Source: a virus
DNA length: 50,634 bases
Strand: one strand, 5' to 3'
IMG/VR virus record: IMGVR_UViG_3300031857_000292
Location: 1 to 50,634 of that record
Shown: positions 1 through 8,297 of the stretch, in pieces
Layout of the letters: every line of letters starts with the position of its first letter
Position numbering within the stretch: position 1 is the first letter of the stretch
Position numbers and translations under genes: made by a program
Notes under the pieces: model-generated
Told to the model about the DNA's origin: nothing
Seen by the model: only the letters and a program-made list of their open reading frames with translations
Database searches by the model: none

Positions 1-8
1 TGGCTGGT

Positions 9-2849
9 CTAGTGTGAAGTCCAAGCCTTGTCCTTGTGTCCGTATATCAATCCGTTGAGAGGATTCTCAGCATGAAAGATATAGTGCTTGGCTTGTTGCA
101 TGCGATCCGGTTGCCAGTTCCAGTCAAATTCTTTATTGACCTGCAACTTAGCAAATACTGCAAAGAACCAAGGTGTACAACTGACCTGGGCGGCAGCATG
201 ATAAGCAGCCACACGCCCATTCACACCATCCACACGATGTAGTTTATTTTCTAAATTATAAGTCACACTGTTTAGATGTGCAAAGTGTCGATCAGCGTTG
301 ATTTCGCCATTGCTTATAAACACAATATCTAATGGCTTGTCTTTCAACATTCGTTGTGTTTTGTCTATGTGCGGATAGTCATACAACTGTGTCTTGATAA
401 AGGGCACAGCCACTTTAGGCACAACCACACTGCCAGCACCTGAACTTACAGGCACAATGGTCTTGGTTTCTTGACGCCATAGTGAGACTGTGACCAAGGC
501 TTGATCCACATAATCTGTTGTGGTAAACAATGCCAACGGTCCAGACCAATCTGTGTTCTTGACTGCATCAACTTGGCTATCTTCGGCATGCACAATTACC
601 GGTATTGGCCGGCGTGGCACCTTGCGCCGGGACACATAGTTTACTGAATACCATTCTAGCAATTGTTTCTTTTCTGCTCGTTCAGCAAAGGTAGGCACAT
701 GCATGTAGAATGTGTCCCCAAATTTTTGAGTGTCGCTGGGAAACACATGCAGCATGGTGCTTTGCCACTTCTCTGGGTGCCAGGAGAAGTCAAAGTTGCT
801 GTAGTCACAGATACTGGAGCATACCCACACATGTTCATGTGTGCCCACAAGACTCTTGGCCAGTCGAATTAGTGTGTCGCGATAGTTATCAAAATATCTT
901 ATGCGTTTGAAAGTGTTAGGTATATTGCCAGCATTGCCATCCAAGTGATCAATCTCAACAATGGGCACAGCTTCGGCTGAGACTTCGGCTCGCATCATAT
1001 CCACATACTTGACTTCACTAGCGCCTGGCACACGATATTGAGGACCACCTGTCTTTTGGTGCTGTGTAGCAAACTGATAGATGTATGGCGGCGACCCTGG
1101 ATCTGGTACCCAAGAGAAATCCATGTCTCGAATATCAACATTGTCAGGAATGTGCCATAGTGTCATGTCTGCTGGCAATTCAGCAACAGATGAATCCATG
1201 TACTTGCGCTCGGTAGCACCTGGCATGCGATACTCCACGGTGGGCATTACTTCAGCTGAATGCCATTGGTTACCAAACACATAAATGTAAGGCGGGTCAC
1301 CTGGATCTGGTACCCAAGAATAATCCATATCGCTTTCAACTACATTATACCAAGGTCGATTGGGGTTCTCAGGCAACTTGGCTTTCGGTTCGTCCATGTA
1401 CTTGATGTCTGTAGCACCTGGCATGTCATATTCAACTGTGGGCATGATCTCTGCAGCATGCCATTGATTACCAAAAACATACTTGTAAGGTGGCGAACCT
1501 GGATCTGGTTCCCATGACCAATCAAAGTCACAGGAACGATGTGTTTGAAACTTTTCTGGATTGCCACGTCGACGTGCTTTGGGCTGATCCATGTACTTGA
1601 TTTCTGTGGCTGCACCAACTCGATACTGCAATGCTGGGCGCTGTTCGGGCGTGAGCCATTGATTGCCAAACACATAAACATAAGGAGGATCAGTGGGGTT
1701 GGGCCTCCACGAGTAATCAAACTCTACAATATCGTCTATCAATTCAAAAGCACCGGGATTGTGTGCTACTTTGGCCGTAATGTCGTCCACATACTTGATT
1801 TCTGTTGCGCCATCCGCATGATAGGCCACAGTGGGTTCTAAAACTGCTGGATTCCATTGATTACCAAACACATAAATGTAAGGTGGATCAAAAGGATTAG
1901 GCTCCCACGAGTAATCAAACTCTTCCGTGTTGATATGCACACGCCACTGATTGCCCGAGTCGGGTAAACGACATGTGCGACGATCCATGTATTTGATTTC
2001 TGTTGCACCATCCACATGATATCGCAAACTGGCTTTGAACTCTGGTGGGTTCCATTGATTACCAAACTGGTAGATATAAGGCGGATCTTTGGGATTGGGC
2101 ACCCAAGTCCAATCCCAGGCGCTATCGTCAATGTCTTCGCAGAATTCCCAATTGCCCATGCAACTGCCTAACTCAGGTTGTGGTCCATCTACGTATTTGA
2201 TTTCTGTTGCACCGGGTACTGTGTATGACACAGTGGGCATGATCTCGCCAGGCCAATGTTGATTGCCCCACACATAGATATATGGTGGGTCTCCGGGATC
2301 AGGTACCCAGCTAAAATCCCATCGTTTGATATATTCGTGCATGGTCCAATTGGTTTTGTCTTCGACCAATGTTGCTGTCATGTCCATGTACTTGCGTTCT
2401 GTTGCACCAGGCACATGATATTCCACAGTGGGCATGATCTCACTGGGCCAATGTTGATTGCCAAACACATAGACATAAGGTGGATCCAATGGATGCGGAC
2501 TCCACGACCAATTCCAACTGTTTTCGTCTATAGCATGCAACACCTGCCAGTTTTCTCTTTGAGATCGATTGGGGATGATTTCACTGTGAAAGTTCAATTG
2601 ATCAGTAAGTTCTTTTGGAACCAAATAAGTTCCTGAATAATCGTGCCATTGGCTGGGCCAGGTGTGAATTTGTTTGGCTTGCCAGGGCTTGGGTTCAAAA
2701 AGCCAATCCCAGCCCGAGTAATCACATAAGTAATTTACCCACCAAAAGTACCTGGTGGTGCTCAATTGCCGTGCATGTTCAATACTATCAGCCTCACGCT
2801 CATGCACAAACAAATTAGGCTTAGGCCCTGAATAAAAAATATCAAACAT
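9..2849 (-). CDS. Repeat protein, eight ~66-residue W/P/Y-rich units, glycosyltransferase-like C-terminus
   Basis: 946 aa, ATG to TAG, complete within the window. The middle holds eight units of about 66 residues. Each has an aromatic-acidic opening (like DFSWVPDPGDPP), then PPYIYVFGNQ, a MPTVEY-like strand and a GATERKYMD-like end; the eighth is degenerate. Weaker units, recognisable by a W/F-D-W/F-x-W pattern followed by xxP, sit near the N-terminus (WDWLFEPKPW), at about residues 690-730 (FDFSWHPEKW) and at the extreme C-terminus (FDWNWQPDRM). The last 110 residues resemble the glycosyltransferase at 23051-23983: RVDGVNG versus RVDGVLG, and NPLNGLIYG versus NHINGLMYG. The DGDN metal-binding motif of that enzyme is AKL-like here, so catalysis is unlikely. 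I infer a binding or scaffold protein derived from a glycosyltransferase family. No signal peptide or membrane segment is visible. The function is unknown; that the gene is real is very likely. Confidence 0.85.
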   Translation of the reverse strand: MFDIFYSGPKPNLFVHEREADSIEHARQLSTTRYFWWVNYLCDYSGWDWLFEPKPWQAKQIHTWPSQWHDYSGTYLVPKELTDQLNFHSEIIPNRSQRENWQVLHAIDENSWNWSWSPHPLDPPYVYVFGNQHWPSEIMPTVEYHVPGATERKYMDMTATLVEDKTNWTMHEYIKRWDFSWVPDPGDPPYIYVWGNQHWPGEIMPTVSYTVPGATEIKYVDGPQPELGSCMGNWEFCEDIDDSAWDWTWVPNPKDPPYIYQFGNQWNPPEFKASLRYHVDGATEIKYMDRRTCRLPDSGNQWRVHINTEEFDYSWEPNPFDPPYIYVFGNQWNPAVLEPTVAYHADGATEIKYVDDITAKVAHNPGAFELIDDIVEFDYSWRPNPTDPPYVYVFGNQWLTPEQRPALQYRVGAATEIKYMDQPKARRRGNPEKFQTHRSCDFDWSWEPDPGSPPYKYVFGNQWHAAEIMPTVEYDMPGATDIKYMDEPKAKLPENPNRPWYNVVESDMDYSWVPDPGDPPYIYVFGNQWHSAEVMPTVEYRMPGATERKYMDSSVAELPADMTLWHIPDNVDIRDMDFSWVPDPGSPPYIYQFATQHQKTGGPQYRVPGASEVKYVDMMRAEVSAEAVPIVEIDHLDGNAGNIPNTFKRIRYFDNYRDTLIRLAKSLVGTHEHVWVCSSICDYSNFDFSWHPEKWQSTMLHVFPSDTQKFGDTFYMHVPTFAERAEKKQLLEWYSVNYVSRRKVPRRPIPVIVHAEDSQVDAVKNTDWSGPLALFTTTDYVDQALVTVSLWRQETKTIVPVSSGAGSVVVPKVAVPFIKTQLYDYPHIDKTQRMLKDKPLDIVFISNGEINADRHFAHLNSVTYNLENKLHRVDGVNGRVAAYHAAAQVSCTPWFFAVFAKLQVNKEFDWNWQPDRMQQAKHYIFHAENPLNGLIYGHKDKAWTSH
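996..2520 (-). repeat. Eight tandem coding repeats, period ~198 nt (66 aa)
   Basis: The minus-strand reading frame repeats PPYxYxFGNQ eight times at roughly 1066, 1268, 1466, 1663, 1858, 2058, 2260 and 2457. The units are diverged at the DNA level but strongly alike as protein, so selection acts on the protein. Inter-unit linkers vary in length and sequence. They carry acidic or W-rich segments before the core. Confidence 0.85.
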
Positions 2850-3960
2850 GGTTAGAATAGACGAAATTTACAACAACACCTTTTGGCCTTGGATCAAACA
2901 CAATAGGCCAGGCATTAGAATGTTCATGTGTGATCCATTTGGACGCAGTGATCCTGATAGTGTGGTAAATTATGGCAGCGATGATATACACGAACACAAT
3001 TATATATTCTTTTTTGACCAAGAGCCAATACATTTGAACATACACATGGCCACATTCGACGAAGTGCGTAATGTCAAAAATTATGATATTCACTATCATA
3101 ACCCAGATAATTTACCAATTGGTGCTATATGCACCAGTGAACGTGACAGCGACAATGTAACTGCAATATGTGCCCAGTATGGTTGGAAAAGTTACTATTA
3201 CTTTTTTCACGGCTGGGCAGCACTAGATTGGTATCGTGGCTACGACAAAACATTTTTAATCAAACCCATTGAGGAACGAGCTCCTACTAAAACATTCCTG
3301 GCACCCAATAGAATCATTGCCGGAGAACGCAGACACAGATTGGAAATGCTGTATCACATATTCAAACTGGGCATGACTGACAACCATATCTCATGTCCGG
3401 CTGTGTGTCCTGTAGAAAACATCAGCATAGTAGACGCTGCCCGGCCGTTAGTAGATCAGTATCCAGATATTCAAGATGTGTTTCGAGCACAGCAATTACC
3501 CATCAACTTTGCTGGCGAAACTGATCATCCCATGCATTCGTGTTGGCTCAGTTTGTTTGACCAGGCTGCTGATAGTCTGTTATACTTGGTTACAGAGACT
3601 GTGGCCACAGGCCGTAGACATCACATTACAGAAAAAACATTCAAACCAATTGCCATGGGCATGCCGTTTGTGTTGGTGGCCACGCAAGGCAGTTTGGAGT
3701 ATTTGCGCAGTTATGGATTTAAGACTTTTGGGCATGTATGGGACGAGTCCTATGATGCCATCCAGGATGATCGCGATAGAATCCGTGCGGTTGCGAGCTT
3801 GCTTCAAACTCTTTGTGACCTTTCCGTTGAGGAACGAATTGCACTATACCAGGATTGTCATGAGACGATTGAACACAATTGGAATCACTTTTACAATGGC
3901 GGTTTTGAAGCAATTCTTTGGGAAGAACTACAGGGTATGTTGAATGGCATTGAGCTTTAA
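2848..3960 (+). CDS. Glycosyltransferase-like protein with EKTFKPI motif (paralogue 1)
   Basis: 370 aa. The C-terminal third (about residues 258-320) has TEKTFKPIAMGMPFVLV, then GSLEYLRSYGFKTF and DESYD, followed by D-R-I/R residues. The same block recurs in the proteins at 3944, 12152 and 18258, so the family is clear. The layout (EK near a conserved PF, then a short G-x-L-x-x-L-R segment) resembles the donor-binding C-terminal domain of GT-B enzymes such as the GT10 fucosyltransferases; this is inference from pattern. The N-terminus (FFFDQEP, then VTAICAQYGW) looks like an alpha/beta acceptor domain. The start ATG shares the four bases CATG with the start of the divergent 946-aa gene, and no clear Shine-Dalgarno is visible. 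It is the first of three overlapping plus-strand genes. Confidence 0.8.
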   Translation: MVRIDEIYNNTFWPWIKHNRPGIRMFMCDPFGRSDPDSVVNYGSDDIHEHNYIFFFDQEPIHLNIHMATFDEVRNVKNYDIHYHNPDNLPIGAICTSERDSDNVTAICAQYGWKSYYYFFHGWAALDWYRGYDKTFLIKPIEERAPTKTFLAPNRIIAGERRHRLEMLYHIFKLGMTDNHISCPAVCPVENISIVDAARPLVDQYPDIQDVFRAQQLPINFAGETDHPMHSCWLSLFDQAADSLLYLVTETVATGRRHHITEKTFKPIAMGMPFVLVATQGSLEYLRSYGFKTFGHVWDESYDAIQDDRDRIRAVASLLQTLCDLSVEERIALYQDCHETIEHNWNHFYNGGFEAILWEELQGMLNGIEL

Positions 3961-5137
3961 TTTTGTTGTTGATCGTGTGATACACGACAAAATATATCCA
4001 CATCTTGCTACCTGGTCTGCTGAACCCTACACACCTGAGTGGCGTCAGTTTGGCAGTAAATGGCCATACACCACTCCCTTACGCATACAAGAGTATTGCA
4101 AACTGCATGAAGTTCCGATCAACACATATTCCATTGAAGACTATCCTGCTGGCAGCTTCTATCCCGTTGCCATCGGATTCTTTGACTTTGGCATAGATTA
4201 TTTTGATCTATTGCCTTCCGCTGTGTTTGCCGCAGTTGCCAGTAACCAACTAAAGATATTGTTTTTCTATCACGAAGGCGATAATCCTTATCGTATCAAA
4301 CAGCGACTGGATGAACTGGTTGAGTTGCATCAGTGTTCCACCAACTGCTATGTGTTTGTGAGTTCAAACTCTACTGCTCAAAATATACCTGGCTTTGTGG
4401 CCTTTCAAGACAGTGAGCTTTGGTACTATCAACGAAATCACAGCAACCCGCCGTTGCCTATACCTCACAAACCAAGAGATAAAGATTTTACTGCATTAGC
4501 AAGAACACACAAATGGTGGCGTGCTATAGCGCTCACTGACTTGCATTCACAAGAACTGCTTGCCAACAGTTACTGGAGTTACTGCGAAACAACCCAAGCC
4601 ACTGATATTGAAGACTGTCCTATTGAAGTAGACTATCTCAAGTTGAAACAAGCCACACTGGATTTTGTAGCAGGCGGTCCTTACATAAGCGACGAACTCA
4701 CACAAGACGAACGCAACGATCACAGTCTCAACTCAGAACCCAAATACTTTATGGGTTCCTACTGCAATGTTGTGTTGGAAAGTCAATTTGACTATGATCA
4801 AAGCGGAGGCATATTGTTGAGTGAAAAAACATTCAAACCCATCAAACACGGACAGATGTTTTTTATAGCAGGTGGAGCAGGCAGTCTACAAGTGTTGCGT
4901 GACATGGGCTACAGAACATTTGATTCGGTACTAGACAACCGATATGATCGCGAACCTGATAATACCATGCGTTGGATCAAACTCAGCGAGGCCATTGCCC
5001 AAGCACATGCCCAAGGTCTAAGCACTTTGTTTGAACGGTGTAGAGCAGACATTGAATACAACCAACATTTATTCATGCAGATCAAAACTCCACGCTTAAA
5101 TACCCTTATAGAGCAAATAAATGAACAACATCGTTAA
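3944..5137 (+). CDS. Glycosyltransferase-like protein with EKTFKPI motif (paralogue 2)
   Basis: 397 aa, starting 17 nt inside the end of the previous gene, so probably translationally coupled to it. The C-terminal block has LLSEKTFKPIKHGQMFFIAG, then GSLQVLRDMGYRTF and a D-x-x-YD segment. This matches the paralogues at 2848, 12152 and 18258 in order and spacing. The N-terminal 200 residues are unlike the other copies in detail but have the same alpha/beta look (ILFFYHEGDNPY, then NCYVFVSSNS). Presumed cytoplasmic; no signal peptide or transmembrane helix is seen. Donor and acceptor are unknown. Two such enzymes followed by an amidinotransferase suggest addition and modification of an amino-sugar, which is inference from context. 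Confidence 0.8.
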   Translation: MALSFNFVVDRVIHDKIYPHLATWSAEPYTPEWRQFGSKWPYTTPLRIQEYCKLHEVPINTYSIEDYPAGSFYPVAIGFFDFGIDYFDLLPSAVFAAVASNQLKILFFYHEGDNPYRIKQRLDELVELHQCSTNCYVFVSSNSTAQNIPGFVAFQDSELWYYQRNHSNPPLPIPHKPRDKDFTALARTHKWWRAIALTDLHSQELLANSYWSYCETTQATDIEDCPIEVDYLKLKQATLDFVAGGPYISDELTQDERNDHSLNSEPKYFMGSYCNVVLESQFDYDQSGGILLSEKTFKPIKHGQMFFIAGGAGSLQVLRDMGYRTFDSVLDNRYDREPDNTMRWIKLSEAIAQAHAQGLSTLFERCRADIEYNQHLFMQIKTPRLNTLIEQINEQHR

Positions 5138-6161
5138 TTCTTTCACCAGCTGGCAACCACTCGAAGAAGTTATTGTGGGTCGTGCGTATCGGCCCGACTA
5201 CTTTGAGTTCTTAGATGATAGCCAAGTGCGCAATCAACTGCAACAGATCCTTGCAGAAACTGAAGAGGACCTAGACAATTTATCCAAGACTATTGAACAG
5301 TTTGGTGCGCGAGTTCGCAGGCCGGACCTAGTGGATAAAGAACAGTTTATCATTGGTCAGATACACAGTTCAGGTGCACCACTACCTCCACTCACACCAA
5401 GAGACTGGCAAATCACATTAGGCAACCGACTGTTGCGAGTGTTGCCCATGGACGAACTCACTAACTTGTGTGCAGAATATGCCACAGCACAACCTGGATC
5501 AGTTGTGGATCCACACGGCGGTAAATGGAATCCCAATTGCATTTTAAATGGTGCAAGTGCGTCATGCATTGTGCGTGTGGGCCGGGATGTATTTTTTGAC
5601 AACTCAGACTACTTGCGCCCAGATCAAACTCGTTGGATTGTGGACAATGTGTTGGGCCCAGAGTATCGCATACACGAAGCTGTGACAGATGGGCATGGTG
5701 ATGCTGTGTTTGCTATTTTGAAACCTGGTGTCATACTGTCAAGCAAACATGATCAGAATCTAAACTTTGAACGTGACTTTCCGGGTTGGGACGTATGTAA
5801 GGTATGGGATAGTTCAATTTGGGCTGCAATTGAAGTTGGCAAGTTCAAAGCAGAATCAACGCCTGGTGCTTGGTATGTCACAGGACAAACACCCAGTGAA
5901 CAATTTATCAACTTTGTGGACACGTATCTTTCAAAGTGGACTGGTTTTGTACAGGAAACTGTATTTGATGTCAACTGCTTGGTTCTGGACGAAAGCCATG
6001 TTATTTTCTCGGCCTACAACAAAGATGTGTTTGACTTTTGTAGAAAGCACAAAATAGAACCTATCATCAGTGAACTGCGTCACTCATACTTTTGGGATGG
6101 TGGCATCTCATGTTGCACACAAGACATCCGTCGTCGTGGCGAATTAGAAACTTATCTTTAA
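5121..6161 (+). CDS. Amidinotransferase (glycine amidinotransferase / StrB1-like)
   Basis: 346 aa, overlapping the preceding gene by 17 nt. The C-terminus GGISCCTQDIRRRGELETYL aligns with the active-site end of human AGAT (GGGFHCWTCDVRRRG), making Cys331 the likely nucleophile. His192 in DGHGDAVF matches the catalytic His region (HIDATF in AGAT). VRVGRDVFF and CLVLDESHVIFSA match other family blocks. The family moves an amidino group from arginine to an amine, as in creatine, streptomycin and some toxin pathways. Oddity: where AGAT has FDAADFIRAGRD with the triad Asp, this protein reads NGASASCIVRVGRD (about 143-155) with no acidic residue, so chemistry or acceptor may differ. The stop overlaps the convergent gene's stop within TTAA. 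The acceptor is probably an amino-sugar on a glycan (inference). Confidence 0.87.
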   Translation: MNNIVNSFTSWQPLEEVIVGRAYRPDYFEFLDDSQVRNQLQQILAETEEDLDNLSKTIEQFGARVRRPDLVDKEQFIIGQIHSSGAPLPPLTPRDWQITLGNRLLRVLPMDELTNLCAEYATAQPGSVVDPHGGKWNPNCILNGASASCIVRVGRDVFFDNSDYLRPDQTRWIVDNVLGPEYRIHEAVTDGHGDAVFAILKPGVILSSKHDQNLNFERDFPGWDVCKVWDSSIWAAIEVGKFKAESTPGAWYVTGQTPSEQFINFVDTYLSKWTGFVQETVFDVNCLVLDESHVIFSAYNKDVFDFCRKHKIEPIISELRHSYFWDGGISCCTQDIRRRGELETYL

Positions 6162-6724
6162 CCCAACATCTCGTTAAACCAAATTTGCAAGGTAAAACGA
6201 GTTATGTCTTTGGGAACATCATGATGTCTTCCGTGCATAACTTGCATGCCATGAAAGAACCAGGCAAAATTGTCCCGGTACGGCAACTGTACTAGTATCT
6301 CACCTGCCTCATTGTAAATGGTTGTTCCTGAGTAATCGTGCGGAGTGTTAGTCAAGTACACCTGCATCATATAAGAGCCGCCTGCTTCTTTGTGTGGGCC
6401 CAATGCACCAAACCCAGTAAGATCGGCCCATATACTGCTTACACTATGTTCTAATCTAATATTCAAGTGTTGTTCAATGGGTTGTTTGAATTCACTGCTA
6501 TTGAAAAATTTCACAAGTTCGGCCCATTCGTCACCTTTTTCGTCAAATAAGTATCTAGGACGATTATGGGGCGGAGCACACCAATCAGGTTGAGGCCAAT
6601 GTTCACAGCCGGGTGTGAATTTAGCGCACATGGCGTGCAATTGATTCAATTGATCTGCACCAAATACCTGATCAATTAACAATACTTGACTGCCTGTTTC
6701 GGTGGTTAGTGTGTTTATGAGCAT
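6158..6724 (-). CDS. 2OG-Fe(II) dioxygenase-like protein
   Basis: 188 aa. It has a plausible facial triad: His111-x-Glu113 (GPHKEAGG), then a distal His at 164 or 167 (MHGRHHD) and Arg176 (ITRFTLQIWF) for 2-oxoglutarate. Between them lie strands typical of a double-stranded beta-helix (YMMQVYLTN, then FAWFFHGMQVMHG). Length fits small prolyl-4-hydroxylase-type enzymes, which hydroxylate amino acids or small molecules. The 494-aa carbamoyltransferase gene directly upstream overlaps it by 10 nt, so the two are co-translated. The substrate is unknown. Given the neighbours a sugar or peptide hydroxylation is plausible. The H-x-E variant is less common than H-x-D but known in the fold. Confidence 0.72.
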   Translation of the reverse strand: MLINTLTTETGSQVLLIDQVFGADQLNQLHAMCAKFTPGCEHWPQPDWCAPPHNRPRYLFDEKGDEWAELVKFFNSSEFKQPIEQHLNIRLEHSVSSIWADLTGFGALGPHKEAGGSYMMQVYLTNTPHDYSGTTIYNEAGEILVQLPYRDNFAWFFHGMQVMHGRHHDVPKDITRFTLQIWFNEMLG

Positions 6725-8199
6725 ACTTTTATTCCATACAATGTTTCAAATCTATCAGCATCTGCGCGATCATTTACCATTGGTTCGCCGCGTATGTTCA
6801 AACTTGTATTAAGCAACATAGGGCAGCCGGTCTCAGCATACCATGCTTCCAACAGCTTTCTTATACCTGATCCATCCCGGGGTACAGTTTGCACTCGACT
6901 AGTGCCATCAATGTGAATGATTGCTGGATACTGCTCCGGGAATCTACAGTGTGCAACCACTTGCATGTACCTGCTGTCACTCCAACACTTTGGCATGATA
7001 AAATAACGATCAGCCAACTCTTGCAGTATTACCGGAGCAAATGGTCTAAACTTTTGGCGTCGTTTTATTGCATTGACTTGATCCTTTATGTCTGAACCTC
7101 TAGGATCTGCTAACAATGATCTATTGCCTAGGGCTCTGGGTCCGAATTCCGCTCGGCCAGATGCCACGCCCACAATACGATCAATGAGAAGAGCAGCCAT
7201 GGCACTGTCAACAGGATAATCACCAGGTATATCATGGCCAAGATTAGCACTAGTCCACTGAACACACCCGCCGTAAGCAAGAGCGGCGGCCCCCAGACTA
7301 CTGCCAGCATCACCAGGACAAGGCATAATCCATATGTTATCAAAGTATTCACCTAACCTCCTATTGGCCAGGCAGTTTAGTGCTACCCCGCCCATGTAAA
7401 CCAAGTTGTTGCTCCATCCAAAGTTTTTTGCACGAGTCATAACTTGATGTATTAGATATTCTGTAAGTTGCTGTGCTGATGCAGCAATATCTGCATTGGT
7501 TGCAAATCCCAAGAACTCCGGCTCAAGCCCTGTGTGTAAGTTTGATTTGAATCGCACTTGTTCTGGGTTGTCTACAAGTGTATCACGCATGACTTCAGTC
7601 CATTGAGGCCTGCCCCAGCCAGCCATACCCATGGTGATGTATTCTTCGTCTAGTGGGTGTAGGCCAATGCGCTTAGTAATAGCAGAGTAGAATAAGCCAA
7701 TTGAATGTGGATAACTTTGCGACCAAAGTTTTTTATATGTTGCGCGATAATTTTTATCATACATTGCTCCCCAGATTGACACTGTGTCCCATTCGCCCAC
7801 AGCATCTATCACAACCACTGTGGCTATGGGATAAGGTGACGTTTGAAAACCAGCAGCCGCATGACACAAGTGATGGTTGTAGTTTTTTATGCGTTTTCCA
7901 CTAATTATATCGGCGCCAAGCTGTTGCTTGAGTATTTGTCTTGTGGTTACTTTGTTCCACTCAACGCCCTGCCCTGAGTACAATTGACGCAGTTGTTTCA
8001 GCCACGGACGTTCATAGTACGCAACAGTGTCTACCTGACTCATGTCAATTTCGTCAAGCATGGCCATGGAAATATCAGCATCATTCTTTTGCTTGCTGTA
8101 GCGTTCTGAATGGCCGGCAAACACAATCTTGCCATGCTGATCTAGCAAGGTCAAGGCAGCGTCATGAAACCCTGCGGATACGCCTAGGGTGTGTTTCAT
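6715..8199 (-). CDS. Carbamoyltransferase, NodU/CmcH/TobZ family
   Basis: 494 aa, near the low end of the family's usual length. The N-terminal Kae1-like domain starts HTLGVSAGFHDAALTLL. It carries the metal-binding NHHLCHAAAG (His109/110, His113), the GMAGWGRP block, GGVALNCLANRRL and PGDAGSSLGAAALAYG. The C-terminal domain has EFGPRALGNRSLLADPR, KFRPFAPVI and LLNTSLNIRGEPMV, all hallmarks. The family uses carbamoyl phosphate and ATP, via a carbamoyl-adenylate, to carbamoylate hydroxyls of sugars or antibiotics. The start ATG overlaps the stop of the 33-aa gene (ATGA). Its likely role here is O-carbamoylation of a phage-modified sugar. The family call is secure; the substrate is not known. 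Confidence 0.95.
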   Translation of the reverse strand: MKHTLGVSAGFHDAALTLLDQHGKIVFAGHSERYSKQKNDADISMAMLDEIDMSQVDTVAYYERPWLKQLRQLYSGQGVEWNKVTTRQILKQQLGADIISGKRIKNYNHHLCHAAAGFQTSPYPIATVVVIDAVGEWDTVSIWGAMYDKNYRATYKKLWSQSYPHSIGLFYSAITKRIGLHPLDEEYITMGMAGWGRPQWTEVMRDTLVDNPEQVRFKSNLHTGLEPEFLGFATNADIAASAQQLTEYLIHQVMTRAKNFGWSNNLVYMGGVALNCLANRRLGEYFDNIWIMPCPGDAGSSLGAAALAYGGCVQWTSANLGHDIPGDYPVDSAMAALLIDRIVGVASGRAEFGPRALGNRSLLADPRGSDIKDQVNAIKRRQKFRPFAPVILQELADRYFIMPKCWSDSRYMQVVAHCRFPEQYPAIIHIDGTSRVQTVPRDGSGIRKLLEAWYAETGCPMLLNTSLNIRGEPMVNDRADADRFETLYGIKVCS

Positions 8200-8297
8200 T
8201 TGTAGATAAAAGGATCTCTTTTGCGTAGCTCTTTTAATTTTTTACGATAGCGGTACTCTAGCGTAATTCTGTTCCAAATACTTTTAATCCATTTCAT
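8196..8297 (-). CDS. 33-aa basic microprotein in the carbamoyltransferase operon
   Basis: Translating the minus strand between the 345-aa gene and the carbamoyltransferase gives 33 residues beginning MKWIKSIWNRITLEYRYRKK and ending RKRDPFIYK. It has an excellent Shine-Dalgarno (AGGAG at 8304-8308, 6 nt before the ATG). ATGA overlaps tie it both to the upstream gene's stop and to the downstream carbamoyltransferase start. The peptide is strongly basic (12 K/R) with an amphipathic helix pattern, W and I spaced three to four apart, then a DPFIY tail. It could be a membrane- or nucleic-acid-associated peptide, or a partner of an adjacent enzyme. Function is unknown. The SD and double overlap make it a real gene rather than a leader. 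Confidence 0.82.
   Translation of the reverse strand: MKWIKSIWNRITLEYRYRKKLKELRKRDPFIYK

Noticed and set aside
1-30. Frameshift at the end of the 946-aa gene, with another frame reading on past the stop
   Set aside because: The window ends within a few codons, so a real continuation cannot be told from chance.
996-2520. Regular 198-nt repeats considered as a CRISPR-like or other non-coding array
   Set aside because: Units vary in DNA while the protein motif is kept and the frame is unbroken, so this is a coding repeat.
7128-7352. 74-aa frame that looks like a membrane protein
   Set aside because: Leu/Val-rich appearance arises from another frame of the carbamoyltransferase, whose motifs run straight through this stretch.
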